Below, piece after piece: positions 44,050 through 55,840 of a DNA stretch of 64,000 nucleotides (positions are counted from its first letter, which is position 1; every line of letters begins with the position of its first letter). The notes under the pieces were generated by a model. It saw nothing but the letters and a program-made list of their open reading frames with translations. It was not told the DNA's origin and did not search any database. The stretch is from the NCBI GenBank assembly GCA_907163375.1, contig CAJQUW010016871.1, forward strand, positions 62,001 through 126,000. The letters run 5' to 3'. Source of the DNA: Prostheceraeus crozeri. Taxonomy: Eukaryota > Platyhelminthes > Polycladida > Euryleptidae. The translations under genes and the position numbers were made by a program.

Positions 44050-44850
44050 CCCAGTGAGCACAAAGCCATGATTCAGACCTTCCTTATTTGGCCATGCGTT
44101 TGACATGACAACACCGGTTTTACCATGTATGGGCATCGGCAATCACCGTACTTTCAGTAACCAACTCCCAATACAAAGACGGATTCCCCTATGACGCGAA
44201 AAGGTTTGACGTCAATGCTTGCAGTAACCGCCCCATTTTTACCAAATTACAATGACAAACGATAGACGTTGCCAAGCCTGAGTTACTGAGGCTAGACGAA
44301 GAAGGCCTGATAGCAAGCCAGCAACCGTTTGGGTGTTAAGCTCTTGAATCCGTTACAGGCATTACTCAGAGGGGATCTTATCCCAGCTCCAAGGCCTCGA
44401 CCCACAAATCCAACCTCGAGCGGACAGAGCGTGCGTCATATCACTGTGTTGGTATCCGGACCCCAGTTTTGACATGAAAACCGGTGGAGTTATTTACAAG
44501 AGGAAACGACCCAAGTCACAGAGACTCATAAACGACTGCTTTTTATTCAAAAACTTTAATTATTATCATTAAATATGAATTTAAATTTTTCAGTATTTTA
44601 GTACTACTCATAAAACGTTTATAAGTAGTCTGTCAGCTACAGCACAGCAAAAGCCACAGCAAAAGCTGTCGAATGTTTTTGAATCAAGTCTAAAGGACTT
44701 GTAGAAGCAAAGTTATAGCCGTTTGAAGATTTCGGCCTACTATCATCAAATGGTCAGTCATGCTATACTGACTAACCTATAAGTCTGACACCTTAGCTGA
44801 TATCAGCAATGGAAAGTCAGAAGTCAGATATCGGAACTCAAGAGAAACGA
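44050..44850. other. non-coding region of the element
   Basis: No convincing ORF. A 32-codon plus-strand ORF near 44474 has a KRKRPK cluster but no other support. It may contain the intron of the transcript started at 44.9 kb. Confidence 0.3.
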
Positions 44851-44855
44851 CTTAC

Positions 44856-44912
44856 CTGTAGTCAGTTTCTCAACTTAGTGAAATTCCTCTCCCGATCCCG
44901 TTCTTATATACC
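44856..44912 (-). promoter_or_regulatory. TATA promoter and leader exon next to the right TIR
   Basis: Leftward GGGTATATAAG (44913-44903), then a leader ending CTACAG|GTAAGT at 44856. The downstream gene is unclear; the coiled-coil gene is the nearest, so it may be an alternative promoter. Confidence 0.6.
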
Positions 44913-44967
44913 CTGTGAATATGCAATCGATAAGAGAGGGGGTCAAAACATCATTTGTCACAAACTT

Positions 44968-46109
44968 GACGCTGATTCTAAATCTGGTCTCTGTTTTCCC
45001 GTCCGAGGCTTGCTTCACCCGCTAGAGCGATTTTCATAAACATTCTAACTCTGTCGTTTTTCAACAAGGTCCCAAATTTTCAGTAACGTCTCACCTCTAA
45101 ACGAAGGCAGATACGAACAAGCCATGTTTTCCACTGAATTTGTCTCACTCCCAGCTTTCAAATGAGCTATTGCACGACTTTCTACGATCTCTAACACCAA
45201 AGTTGAAAGTTTGGCAGGAGGGGGGGAGGTCAGAACTTTTTCTCTCCGATTGAGTTGGGAAGTCGTTCCTAGACCCAAAAGTGGCCAAAACGTCCGAATC
45301 TGCACTCCATTTTCCCATCGGAGCACTCCTTCCTACCGAAAAATGGACTTTCTCATCCCAAAACCTCCAACACCTGACTTTTTCAACTCTGACGCTTCCT
45401 GCCATTTTCCTCCCTAAACCCAGGAAAAGTGGACCAAACTGAGCTTTCCACTGCATTTTTCTCACTTTTAGCTTTCAAATGAGCTATTGCACGACTTTCT
45501 ACGATGTCTACAACCAAAGTTGGAAGGGGGACCGGGGGGGGGGGGACGTCCTCAAAATTTTTTCTCTCCGATGTCGCTGGAAACATCCTTCCTAACCCAA
45601 CATTTCACGTAGATTCCGAATCTGGCCTCCGTTTTCCCATCCGAGCACTCCTTCTGCCCGAAAAATGGACTTTCTCATCCCAAAACCAAACCCGCCTTTT
45701 TCCAACTCTGCGGTTTTCAGAGATTCCACCCCTTGCCTCCCAGGAAATCTCCTCCTGCCTTCCTTCCCCACCAACATTTCACGTAGATTCCACATCTGAA
45801 CTCCAATTTCACATCCGAACCCTCCTTCATGACGATTTCCAGCCTTTCTCATCCCAAAACCATCATAGCCCGCCTTTTCTCACTCTATCCTTCCGAGATT
45901 CCACCCCTTGCCTCATCACTCCTTCCTTCCTTCCTTCCAGAGGGAGGGGGGTAGGGAACAGTTTTCTCCTCACGGACCCATTCCTCCCAACACATCCTTG
46001 GCCACCTCCCTCACCTTCCTGCCAGAGGGGGGGCTGAGTCAGCATGATGACTCATCGATGACTCATCACTGCACCGCACTGTCCTTGTGTCTGGGATGGG
46101 GTTACTACT
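44968..46109 (-). repeat. Right terminal inverted repeat of the Polinton-like element
   Basis: Inverse of 26919-28072, with small length differences in C/G tracts (around 45525-45545) and a few short deletions. CATAAT follows at 46110-46115. The high similarity of the two TIRs suggests recent insertion or ongoing conversion. Confidence 0.9.
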
Positions 46110-46115
46110 CATAAT

Positions 46116-48140
46116 AGACAATCCAATGCATCAAATTATCAGATATTCAAATAGAAATTGTCATTCTACTCGACTTACACTTACTGAAGTAAATTACATG
46201 ATGGTACTGAACTTTTGCGTAACTGTTTCTCACATCAAACTTTGGGGTACGCAGTTGGTAAACGCAGAATCATGATACTTGAGTTCGTCATTGAAAAAAA
46301 ATGGATCGACAATAGAATCGACCTACAAATCTATAATGCCACCGACCATACTTAGTAGTAAAATACGAATTTTTAATTTGAATACTTAGCTATAAAACAT
46401 GCAGAGTTGCAGACACAGGAGAAAGCACTTTCCATGTATTAATTAATAAACACAACGTTCGATAGGCATTGTATCATGTTGAGAGGCAACATCAGATCAT
46501 AAACAACAATTTCTTAGTTTAGTTCACGATAATTGATAATTTTTTTTGATAATTGCGGGAATCTCCCGTTCTCTCAATTTACTCGTTCGCAAGTGAGAAA
46601 CTTAGAACCTCGTTCGCTCAATTACTCACTCAAAAGTTAGAATGCACTGCTCTACTGCATTTCACTGACAGTTTCAATTCAATTTGAAAGTCTACCTCTA
46701 TGATATAGATGTGCGATCCTATCGAATTTCAACCGTTTTGCGTCCAAACTTTAGCATGCATCAAAGCGATCTTCCTGCAGAAGATAAAAAGCATACATCT
46801 AGCCTATATAATATCAATGTGAAAGGTTGAGATTTCATGAAGACATGAGGCGTCTGCATCTCTTTATCTGTTAGGTGGGCCTTATTCACCTGATTTGTAC
46901 CCTGAAAGCAATTGAAATCAAAAATCACTGTTGCGTAAATTTGAATTATTGAGAGCCCCAGTACCATTTTCACAAGAGGAAAACGAGTTTGCATTTGCCT
47001 GAATTCACGGAAGTCTTCCGATAGTAGGCTACTCTCCTCTTCTTGGTATACAGATCTCATCAAAACATTGACAGCAGTATTAAAGCTTTCAGATCTTCTG
47101 TGGAAGAAGATAATCAATTGCATTAACATAAATCGCTGACAATTATGACGCTCTTACCGAGATGTAGTTTCATACCTGTCTACATAGCACAGTTGAGCCT
47201 GTTCCTCTATTTTACTCATTAATCAATTGATTTAATGATTAATGATTGAATAATTTATGAAGAATGGCGTTTGATGTTCACAGAATTTCAGTTTATTTAA
47301 GTTACTTTCGATAGTCAGTCAAGTAAAAGCATGCATCTTCTAATCCATACGAAATCTGCATCTAATCAAGTATTCTCATTATTCATCCCTCCCTTTGACT
47401 GCTCATTATATTGAGGAGAATGAAAAATTCATGCCATCAGTAGCAACACCACAAGAATATATTTCATGACATGTTGCATTTTATCAAAACGAAAACATAA
47501 ATTGATATTAAATGGTATTAAATGAATTTTGATGCCAATAAACTGAAATATTATCAACACGAACCCCTTTTGGATCAAAAACTTTTACAGAACTTTGTAC
47601 AAAATCATACAAATTTCGCAAAAGGTAATTCAATAGAGAATAAAAATTCTAAACTTGACAAAAACAGGAAAATGCAAAATTTACGCACAATGAAGACTGT
47701 AAAATGCGATATTTGTAAAGGAAGCTTACAATCCATAGTCATTTTCAATTATAAGTGAACGTACCGATCACAACTCTGTATTTACAAAAGTGAATGATTC
47801 CTTAAACACACAGTAATTTCATCTGCGAAAGAGCTGCCTCTACCAAACATTTCATTTGAAAAAATTGTACAGATTCAATATATACAGGAAGAAAGTCATC
47901 ACCAAGAATCATGATTCCTCCCTCCCTGCCCAATTTGTGATGAATATAGAGGTATATGACGACAACAATGCTGGATATGTTCATTTATTCGACGGATAAA
48001 GAAGAAAATTGCGTGCAAGAATCAATATAATTACAATTGAAATTTGCACTCATGTTATCTCAGTTTGCTATAGCTTCAAAAGAACACATTGTTCATCTGG
48101 AATGACTTTAAGACAAAGACGAATAAATAGTGCAATATAA
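46116..48140. other. AT-rich host sequence, no gene recognised
   Basis: The longest ORF (47522-47758) has only KCDICKG as a motif-like feature and is not convincing. An ORF at 47129-46761 (minus) has no motif I know. Confidence 0.35.
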
Positions 48141-48581
48141 CACTAGGTGACATGCCACGGTCAATTATGCGTAATTCAGGCGTAAACTACCCGTAATTAC
48201 ACATGACCCCAGACATCCGTGGTTACGCATGACATTTGTGTAACATTTGTCGGCAGTCCTGTTACGCAGACTTTGCGTCTCATGTGTCTTAAACAATGTG
48301 ATAGGACCTCAATTTCATGCTCAGGGAAGACAGAACATGCTTAGCGGCTCATCCGTGGTTCAAGCGGCAACGCAGACAACCGTAGACGACGCGGAAACTA
48401 TAAACGCTCCCCCGCACGTATTCATAAACATTTCCCATGTTTTAACAGCATCAGATCAAGTGATTTCTGACTCTTAGTGCAGCGCGTATGTACGCGGGTA
48501 GAAGAATAGAATGTTCTTAACCACGGATGTTTGGGGTGTTCCGTAATTACGCGTGAATTGCGCGTGGCATGTCACCTAGTG
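48141..48581. mobile_element. 441-bp MITE with CACTAGGTGACATGCCACG ends
   Basis: CACTAGGTGACATGCCACG at 48141 recurs inverted at 48563-48581. The match extends imperfectly with GTAATTAC(G)C and ACCACGGATGT boxes. No clear target duplication and no transposase. Confidence 0.8.
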
Positions 48582-49075
48582 AACCGCAAGACATCAAATG
48601 AATAAAAACAATATCAAATGCACAGGACTTGCAATCGACGAAAACTTGCAATTCATAATTGAATATTTGAGAAATTCTCAACGCAGATAGGAAAGTAATG
48701 TGCGACTTAGAATAATTGATTTATTTATACTCTTCCATCTTTTTGGCTAGAGCCTGAATGTTTGGCTTTTAATTTGAAAAAATTATGTCATTTACAAAAT
48801 GCTAGAACACTTCTTCTCCCGGTTTTGTCGTTACAATATCTTTCTGATAAAGTTTATCTGAGATATTTCTGGTACCTGATCGAACTTTTCTGCGACTTCT
48901 GAATAACATATCCAAAAAGCTGACAATTCTTTCAGGCGATCTGAAGCAGATTGAAAGCTTGTTTATGGCTGAGTGTTTTGCGCTTGGTGAAAAGAAATGT
49001 GCACTGAAAATCAGTCAGCGCACAGGGTGCTACTTGAAAATTTTCAAGACATTTTAAACTCGCGCCTGATTCCTC

Positions 49076-49990
49076 CACTTTGCATCTGACGCAGACGTGT
49101 CTATAGTCCGCTTTGCATCTGACGCGGAAGTGCTTATAGGTCACTGCTTATCTGACGCACAGTTGCTTGTAACTCACTGTGCACCAGACGAAGAGGTGTG
49201 TATAGTCCACACTGCACCTGGCCGTCAGGTAATTGTAGTTCATCGACATCTGAGTACATCTGACGCTCAGGTGCTTGTAGTTCAATGTGGATCTAAAGCA
49301 GAGGTGTTTATAGTCATCAATGGATATGACGGTGTTGATAGTTCAGTGTGCTTCTGACGTACAGGTGCTTGCTGTTCTCTGTGTATCTGGCGCAAATGTG
49401 CTTACAGTTCATTGTATATTTGATGCAGAGGTGTTTGCAGTCCAATGTGCATCTGTAGCAGAGGTGTTGATTTGTTCAGTGTGGATCTGACGCACAAATG
49501 TTTGGTGTTCATTGTGCATCTGACGCAGATGTGTTTGTAGCTCACTAACTCACAGACTCTCGTAGTTCACTGTGGATGTGACTCACAGGTTCTCGTAGTT
49601 CACTGTAGATCTAATTCATAGATTGTCGTAGTTATCTGTGGATCTGACTCACAGGTTCTCGTAGTTCACTTTGGATCTGACTCACAGACTCTCGTAGTTA
49701 ACTGAGGATCTGACTCATAGACTCTCGTAGTTCACTGTGGATCTGACTCACAGGTTCTCGTAGTTCACTGCAGATCTAACTCACAGACTCTCGCAGTTAT
49801 CTGTGGATCTGACTCACAGGTTCTCGTAGTTCACTGTGTATGTGACTCATAGACTCTCGTATTTCACCGGGTATCTGACGCTGAGTAATTTAAATTCCAC
49901 TGCAGTTCTGACGCAAATATACTTGCAGTCCATTGTCCATCTGACTGAGAGGTGATTATAGTTCACAGTTCATCTGAAATATAGATGTTC
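49076..49990. repeat. 33-bp minisatellite, about 28 copies
   Basis: Units of the type TTCACTGTGGATCTGACTCA plus CAGGTTCTCGTAG repeat every 33 bases. The first third has the variant CTTTGCATCTGACGCAGACG. Because 33 is a multiple of three, a frame stays open over 86 codons (49097-49357) as 11-residue repeats like ASDAEVLIVHC. Stops appear further on, so a protein is doubtful. Confidence 0.85.
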
Positions 49991-50382
49991 ACACTACACT
50001 GTTTTCATGCTCTGAAATTGTTTGTTTCATGATGCATAGGTAGTATTCTGAAGCCAAGTTCCTCTTCTGCTGAATTTCAATGTCATAATCAGAATTGTCA
50101 GTCCATAATCAATGTGTCATGTTTACAGTTACAACGTTATTTAACTTTTTCTGAATAAATGCTGAATACAAAATTGCGTCGCAGAACAATGTAAATTGCA
50201 ATCAAATGCTCCCATTGACATTTGTGTCAACCAAGCAACAATACGGATCTGGTAATCTTTCCGATCTCATCAACTAAGGCAGATTTCAATGAATAAAAAC
50301 GGATGATATCTGAATGCGACGACGGATACCTCTGATATTGATTTCTTGTAAGAGAAGAAGAATCGCGAATAGGGATCAGTAA
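49991..50382. other. no gene recognised
   Basis: AT-rich flank between the minisatellite and the host-like exon. Confidence 0.3.
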
Positions 50383-50406
50383 ATGGAATTCTTGCAATGT
50401 CAGTAT

Positions 50407-50850
50407 TCATGGATCCTTGTAGATAAAGAGTTCCGTCCTGCGTCCTCCGCAGATGAGAACTTTCCCGCCTTCAGAGATAAAAGTCGCCTTCGGTTTCCCT
50501 GCATCTGCATATGTAAATGCGTTTCGATTCCTGTCACAGAACTCAGAATGTTCCAGATAGTGCTGCACCTTATCATCAGCAAGGGAGCTGACCATTGCCA
50601 CGTCCTTTGCTCCGACGGCACCTCGATACTGACAGATTCTGCGGATCTTTGTACCGCCAAATAAGGGCTCCAGAGCTTCGCACACGTCTTTGAAGCTCAT
50701 CCACCCGGCGTGGATGGACGGCAGCTGGCACTTCACGACTTTGCTGGATTCGTCCCACTCATATTCGGTGATGATTCCCACCGCAGGATTGGAGGTGTCA
50801 GGAGTGAAATTGTCGGCATTGTACTGAATGGACAACTTTTCACTACCTGA
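50407..50850 (-). CDS. Host-like terminal exon of an unknown protein
   Basis: Leftward from an acceptor (CACTTCATTTTTTCAG, exon start near 50850) the frame is open for about 147 residues to TGA 50407, beginning GSEKLSIQYNADNFTPDTSN. The content is balanced, with HAGWMSFKDVCEALEPLFGG and ICGGRRTELFIYKDP, and GC is higher than in the flanks. An in-frame ATG at 50886 (MSFTDIACHFIFS) lies beyond the acceptor, so it could alternatively be a single-exon 159-residue gene. I recognise no domain and no transposon motif. It is the best candidate for a host gene in the window. Confidence 0.5.
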   Translation of the reverse strand, partial: SGSEKLSIQYNADNFTPDTSNPAVGIITEYEWDESSKVVKCQLPSIHAGWMSFKDVCEALEPLFGGTKIRRICQYRGAVGAKDVAMVSSLADDKVQHYLEHSEFCDRNRNAFTYADAGKPKATFISEGGKVLICGGRRTELFIYKDP

Positions 50851-50886
50851 AAAAATGAAGTGACAAGCAATGTCAGTGAAGGACAT

Positions 50887-52019
50887 CGTCCCTTAGAGAC
50901 ATGAATCTATTGTATGAAATATTGTTCTATTCGATGCATTTCAACCTCATCAGATGAATTCAAATTTTGTAATTATTTCGATTCTCATTAGAAAGCCATT
51001 TTGCTAATTATCTATCAATAGTCATTAATATCGCTGATAATCTTGCATTATTCAACAGGCAAGATTCTACAAAATAAGTTCATCAATTTATAATATATGA
51101 TAGCATATGAATTCATTGTTATAAGTAGCATGTTTAGGGCTCACTTTTGCAATTTTAACCAGCAGAACAAAACGCACTCATTGGACCTACCCTCAACTTT
51201 GCCTGATTCAATTCGTCAATGATTTACGATCTGATAAGAAAACGTTGTATTTCACATTATAAATGAGATGAGTCTAAGAACGTGAAGAATCACTTCTTAT
51301 ATATTTAAATCCCTTCCCATGTGCTCCTGAGCATCTCATTAGAATGAACGATTTGTAATTCCTTTAGGCTTAGTGAGAGGAACTTATTGAAATTTGAATA
51401 AGCAGAATTTTGTTTCATTAGCATGAAATAGCCTACAGAAATTTTAGTGCGTTTGCAATAGTTTCTGTCTTTTACATTCTTTGGACTATACAGACTTATT
51501 ATACCAATATCCAACGCATCATTTAACAAGCTTTCGTCAACTCAAACTGAATATGCTAACTATTTTACGATTTCACACTGAACTTTCGACAATAGAATTC
51601 AAAGACGCCTCAACTTTGAATGTCCACAGCAAACAAAATAAAGCAGGCAATTTAGCGGCGTCGTAGCACCCCTAGCACCTCTGAATCAAAGAAGCATCAA
51701 GAGGTGAGGAATCAAACTCATTGGAGTCAGAGTTAGGTCAACATGCGTGCCGACCATATAGTTGTCGACAACATTTTCCTCATTAAATCACCGCCTTTAG
51801 GACTGCATTGGTTGGAGCTGCATTAATTCAAAAGAAACTTTGCATGGAAAATGCTAAACTAGTCTAAATTGAAATTCAAAAGTCGCTTAGTTAATAGAGA
51901 GAAGAGAGAAATCGTTTATATTTCACAATTGAAAATCATACAATCAAGTTATGTCACAGTAAATTTGTTTGAGTTTAAACGCTTAATGACACAGACACTT
52001 TCATTCATGTGGCATAGAT
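50887..52019. other. no gene recognised
   Basis: AT-rich. A run of short ORFs without motifs. Confidence 0.3.
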
Positions 52020-52500
52020 AACTAGCAATAGTCAAAATAAGTAGTTGCGAAATGTTCAATGAGAAAAAATTGCATGCATAATAATTCTGAAAAAAGAAAA
52101 TGCAAAAGTCTACAAGCTCTATGCATGTATGAAGACAATAAATTCGCCTGATCAATTTTCTTCCTCCATAGTAGGCCTTGAAGAAAAACATCTGGCAACG
52201 TCACAAACATGGGTCCAGGATTCGAAAACTTTTCTGTAGTGGTAGCAGATGACATAATTATCTGTTGCGAAGAGCTAACATTTCTTTCAATGATAGACAA
52301 ATCATCAGCATACTTCACTGAGAGAATAAAGTCTGTATGAAAGTTTATGGTGAACATAAAGGAAGTGAACAAGAAAGGACCAAGAACTGATCCTTGCGGG
52401 ACACCTCAATTAGTATGCACCAAAGACCAGAGAGTTCCATAAATCCTGATGAATTCTACATCTGCCAGTCAAATAGGACTTAAGCCATCTCAAAAAGACC
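52020..52500 (-). pseudogene. CR1/Jockey-like reverse transcriptase fragment
   Basis: Leftward translation gives LRWLKSYLTGRCRI, then GVPQGSVLGPFLFTSFM (motif B) and ILSVKYADDLSIIERN (motif C) in slightly different frames with a stop. It stops abruptly at 52505, where the GTCACAT-rich element begins. The copy is only this short palm segment. Confidence 0.7.
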
Positions 52501-52719
52501 ATTGCACTGTAAACCAAACTGTGCCCAATATGTGACCCATTATGTGACCGACGCATTTTCGTCACATCGGTCACATTTGGTCACATATGTGACTTCCATG
52601 TGACCGATGATGAATCATCATAAATCATGCACATACGGCGAGTACTTGATGAGAATAATTCAAATTGACTTTCCAAATACTTTTCGGTATCTTTTCTTCT
52701 AGAATATCATCATTGGCAA

Positions 52720-55700
52720 CAGTGGCGTCATTTCAGAAAATTATTAGGGGGGGCGAATAATTGTATGATGAATAATTACCAAAAAACTAAATTATGAATG
52801 ACAAATACTTATAATTCCGTAAGGAGTTAAGGACACGATATTAAACCGAAAAAAAAAATGTTCAAACTAAATGTATATATACATGTTACGTTAGTATTTA
52901 AAACAAGGAATATCGCCTGTCTTTTCTACTGGCGAATTCGGCGATAACTTCGTCGACGTTAACAACTTTGCATTCCTCGTTTAAGCAGGCCATGATAAGT
53001 AGATCACTCAAACGTTCGTCTCTCATAGAATTTCTCAAAAAATCCTTCACTCTTTTCATGCTTGAGAAGTGTCTCTCATTCGACACAGTTGTAACTGGTA
53101 AAGCAATGATAAGTTTTATCAGCTTTAAAAGTTGTTTAAAACCAATGGGCAATTGATTCAAAATTGCAAAAATTGAAAGTACGCTCGTATATCCGTGCAT
53201 TCCTCATTTTGGCTTATGATCACTTCTCTTGCTGTAATAAGCTCAGCACTGAGAGCAACTGCGTCAATATCGCAATGTGGATAAACTTTTATCAATTCGA
53301 TTGATTTTTCTTCCGAGAGAAAATTCATAGAGCTTTGGTCGAAAATGCTCTGGGCGGTGAATGCTTGTGCATTCAAAAAGAATCGGCGATTGAGTTCAGA
53401 CACAAATCTGTCGATAGCAACGAAGAAGACTGGAGCACACTCTGACTGATTCTCGACTTCACATCTTCTTGCTCCGGTTGAAGATAAAACATAAAAATCG
53501 AGTAATTTTTGGAAGGAGTTTGCTTTCGTTTTATCTGTTTCGACACGTTTTCTAGTCCGATTGACGATCCAAGCTGTTGGATTTCATTTTTTAGCTTTTG
53601 GTAACACCCTTCGCTTCTTGCACGTTTCAACGATGCTGTTGTTGTTTGAATGAGATTCAAAGCGCTTGAAATATTTATGCTTCTGGATTGAAGTTCCTAT
53701 GAGAGCACGTATATCTGACTGAGAAGAAAATCGCATACTACTAAAGTCTCCAGAAACTTGTAATCAGAGATCTTGTTCATCAGAGATGATGCTTGTGATG
53801 CGACGTCATAATCACTCTGTTGTTCTGCCAAAACAGTCAGAGTCCTGAAGATGGCTTCGAGTCGTTGTTTGCACTTTCTTGTTGATTTATGCCAGTAAAA
53901 CCACCTCGTGTGAACCAGTCTTTCCAATTGTAAGACTTGAATGTTCATTTCCTCTTGAACTTTGACGAACAACTCATGTCGATTATTACTGTTAGAAATG
54001 AATACACACAATTGTTGTAAAATCGAAAAGAAGTCGGGAAGAAATGGCAAGTTTTCAATCGAATTTAGAAGGACGAGATTCAGTCGATGAGCATGGCAAT
54101 GTGTGTAAATAATCCAAGGTGCAATTTCTTTGATTTTTCTTTGAATTTCCAGCATATGCACCACTCATAAGGGAAGCACCATCGTAACATTGTCCTACAC
54201 ATCTTTCCCAAGAGAGACCCAGATCAGATCGAATGTTATCAATTGCCTCCACCAATGCATTAGCATCGAATTGTTTGAGATGACAGGTTGCCAGGCTTTT
54301 CTCACAAACACTTCCTGTTTTTCGTGATAGGTAACGGATTGAAAAACTTAGCTGCTCTTTTCGAGAAATATCTCTTGCTTCATCTACCATCAGTGACCAA
54401 AAGTTGTCGATATCACAAACGATTTGTCGTCGAATAACAGTCGCAATACAATTGATTAAATCATTGACACTATTAGGTGACATGTAATGACCATATTTCG
54501 AATCAAGGCGCTTCTTAATCGAGTCATCGAATTCTGAGAAAACGTCCATGAGTTCTATTAAGTTTCCTCGATTATGAAAATCAGCATCAGAGTCATTGAC
54601 TCGTCGATCACTTTCATCATGACCACGAAATGCTAATCCTTGTCGTCCAAGGTAAGAAATGGCAGTAATCAAGTGTCTGATGAACTTCCTATTTTCTTGC
54701 ACCTCCGTTTCATGACCATTGTCGATCTGGGCCAAAACAGTTTTTTGTTTATCTTCACGTACCTTCTTAAAATTGTCCAATGTGATTAAGGCAGCCGAAT
54801 GACGCGAACTTCCTGCGTGTTTGGCTAACAGGGCGCTCGCGTCTTTCCATTTCGAAAATCCTCTATCGATAAATGCAATATCACCAAGTTTCTCCCCTCG
54901 GATTACAGAGTTCTTCTGAAAATGTCTACAGGGGAAGCAAAATACGGCATTTTCTTTGATAGAATACTCGATCCACGGATACGTAGAATAATATGCAGTA
55001 GAAAAACGACGACTGTTCTTAGAGGGCGGAAAGTTTCTTAAATGAGGTTGAACTGGAGTTTCGGTCGGATGTCGTGATAGATCAGACTTATTTTCATCCT
55101 GTCTTTTCAATTCAAGTTTAGTTGAAGGACAGGATTTAGCAGAAATTGAAAAGTTTTCGATGGCAAATGAGGAAGAAGCACTATTGTCGTTTGACTTCGA
55201 CGTCGTTGGATCTTTCGTCGAAAAATATGAGTTCAAAGTTTTCTGTCGTTTAGAACTTGGTAGGACGGAATCAGCAGATGGTGCACGTTTAGACATATCG
55301 GACGCGATGAATGAGGAAACTCAGTGTGGACGAGAAATTGGTGGCAAGCACACTTAGCACAGATAAATAATAATTAGGGAAGATTGCCAATCTCCAGTAT
55401 TTAAGCTTGCTCTATTGTAATCATTTTGTGATGCAGGCAGCGATCGATGAACGGTAATAAGGATGTCAGGAGTTGGCAATTAGTTGGCAATGAGACAAGC
55501 TCAAGGTCGCTTTGAAACGGTTGGTTGCATGACGTCATCGAAAGTTGAATGTGTTTATGCGAAACGAAGCAATAGATGATTTGAAATTTGTGAAAAGCAA
55601 TTGATGTGAAATTTGACACTCGATATTGAATAAAGGTAATACTGCAGGACGTAATAGTGACCGATAGGAGAAATGGGAATAATTTGTCAATTAGACCCTA

Positions 55701-55840
55701 TCGCTGCATCTGCAACATCTCTAACATAAATAATGCTTCGTTCGATTCCTAATTAAATATTTTTTTAAAATTATTATCTAAACCACTAAAACCTTAGGGG
55801 GGGCCAAGGCCCCCCTTGCCCCTCCTAAATGACGCCACTG
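52720..55840 (-). mobile_element. hAT transposon with perfect 8-bp TSD
   Basis: The ends are CAGTGGCGTCATTT (52720) and its inverse (55827-55840), with G/C-rich tracts just inside both. ATTGGCAA flanks both sides (52712-52719 and 55841-55848). The single gene inside is a broken transposase. Confidence 0.92.
52898..55296 (-). pseudogene. hAT transposase (TTF zinc finger / DUF4371 type), broken
   Basis: The first 413 codons are open: a Ser/Lys-rich start, a TTF-type finger (AVFCFPCRHFQ), the RQGLAFRGHDESDRR box, the catalytic-region LMVDEARDISRKEQLS and GQCYDGASLMSG. A frameshift near 54100-54150 leads to HCHAHRLNLVLLNSI. A TAG follows at about 53694, then two more frame changes before the hAT dimerisation region (LPVTTVSNERHFSSMKRVKD, about 53110). 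Order and wording fit the ZMYM6-like hAT group. With one stop and three frame changes this copy is dead, although its ends look usable. Confidence 0.9.

Larger units (their letters stand above)
26919..46109. mobile_element. 19.2-kb Polinton/Maverick-like element encoding PolB and a TBP-like protein
   Basis: The element starts AGTAGTAACCCCATCCCAGA and ends with the exact inverse. A 6-bp duplication CATAAT flanks it (26913-26918 and 46110-46115). The TIRs are about 1.15 kb and nearly identical. Size, 6-bp duplication, 5'-AG ends, long TIRs and a protein-primed PolB together fit the Polinton/Maverick group. No integrase, packaging ATPase, adenain-like protease or jelly-roll capsid is evident in any frame I read. 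Genes on the left run rightward, and PolB and the coiled-coil gene run leftward. Several genes are clearly spliced. It could be a capsid-less derivative or a distinct PolB element that borrowed an integration mode. Confidence 0.9.

Noticed and set aside
44809-45039. 76-codon plus-strand ORF at the inner edge of the right TIR
   Set aside because: It is antisense to a TATA box and leader exon and has no motif.
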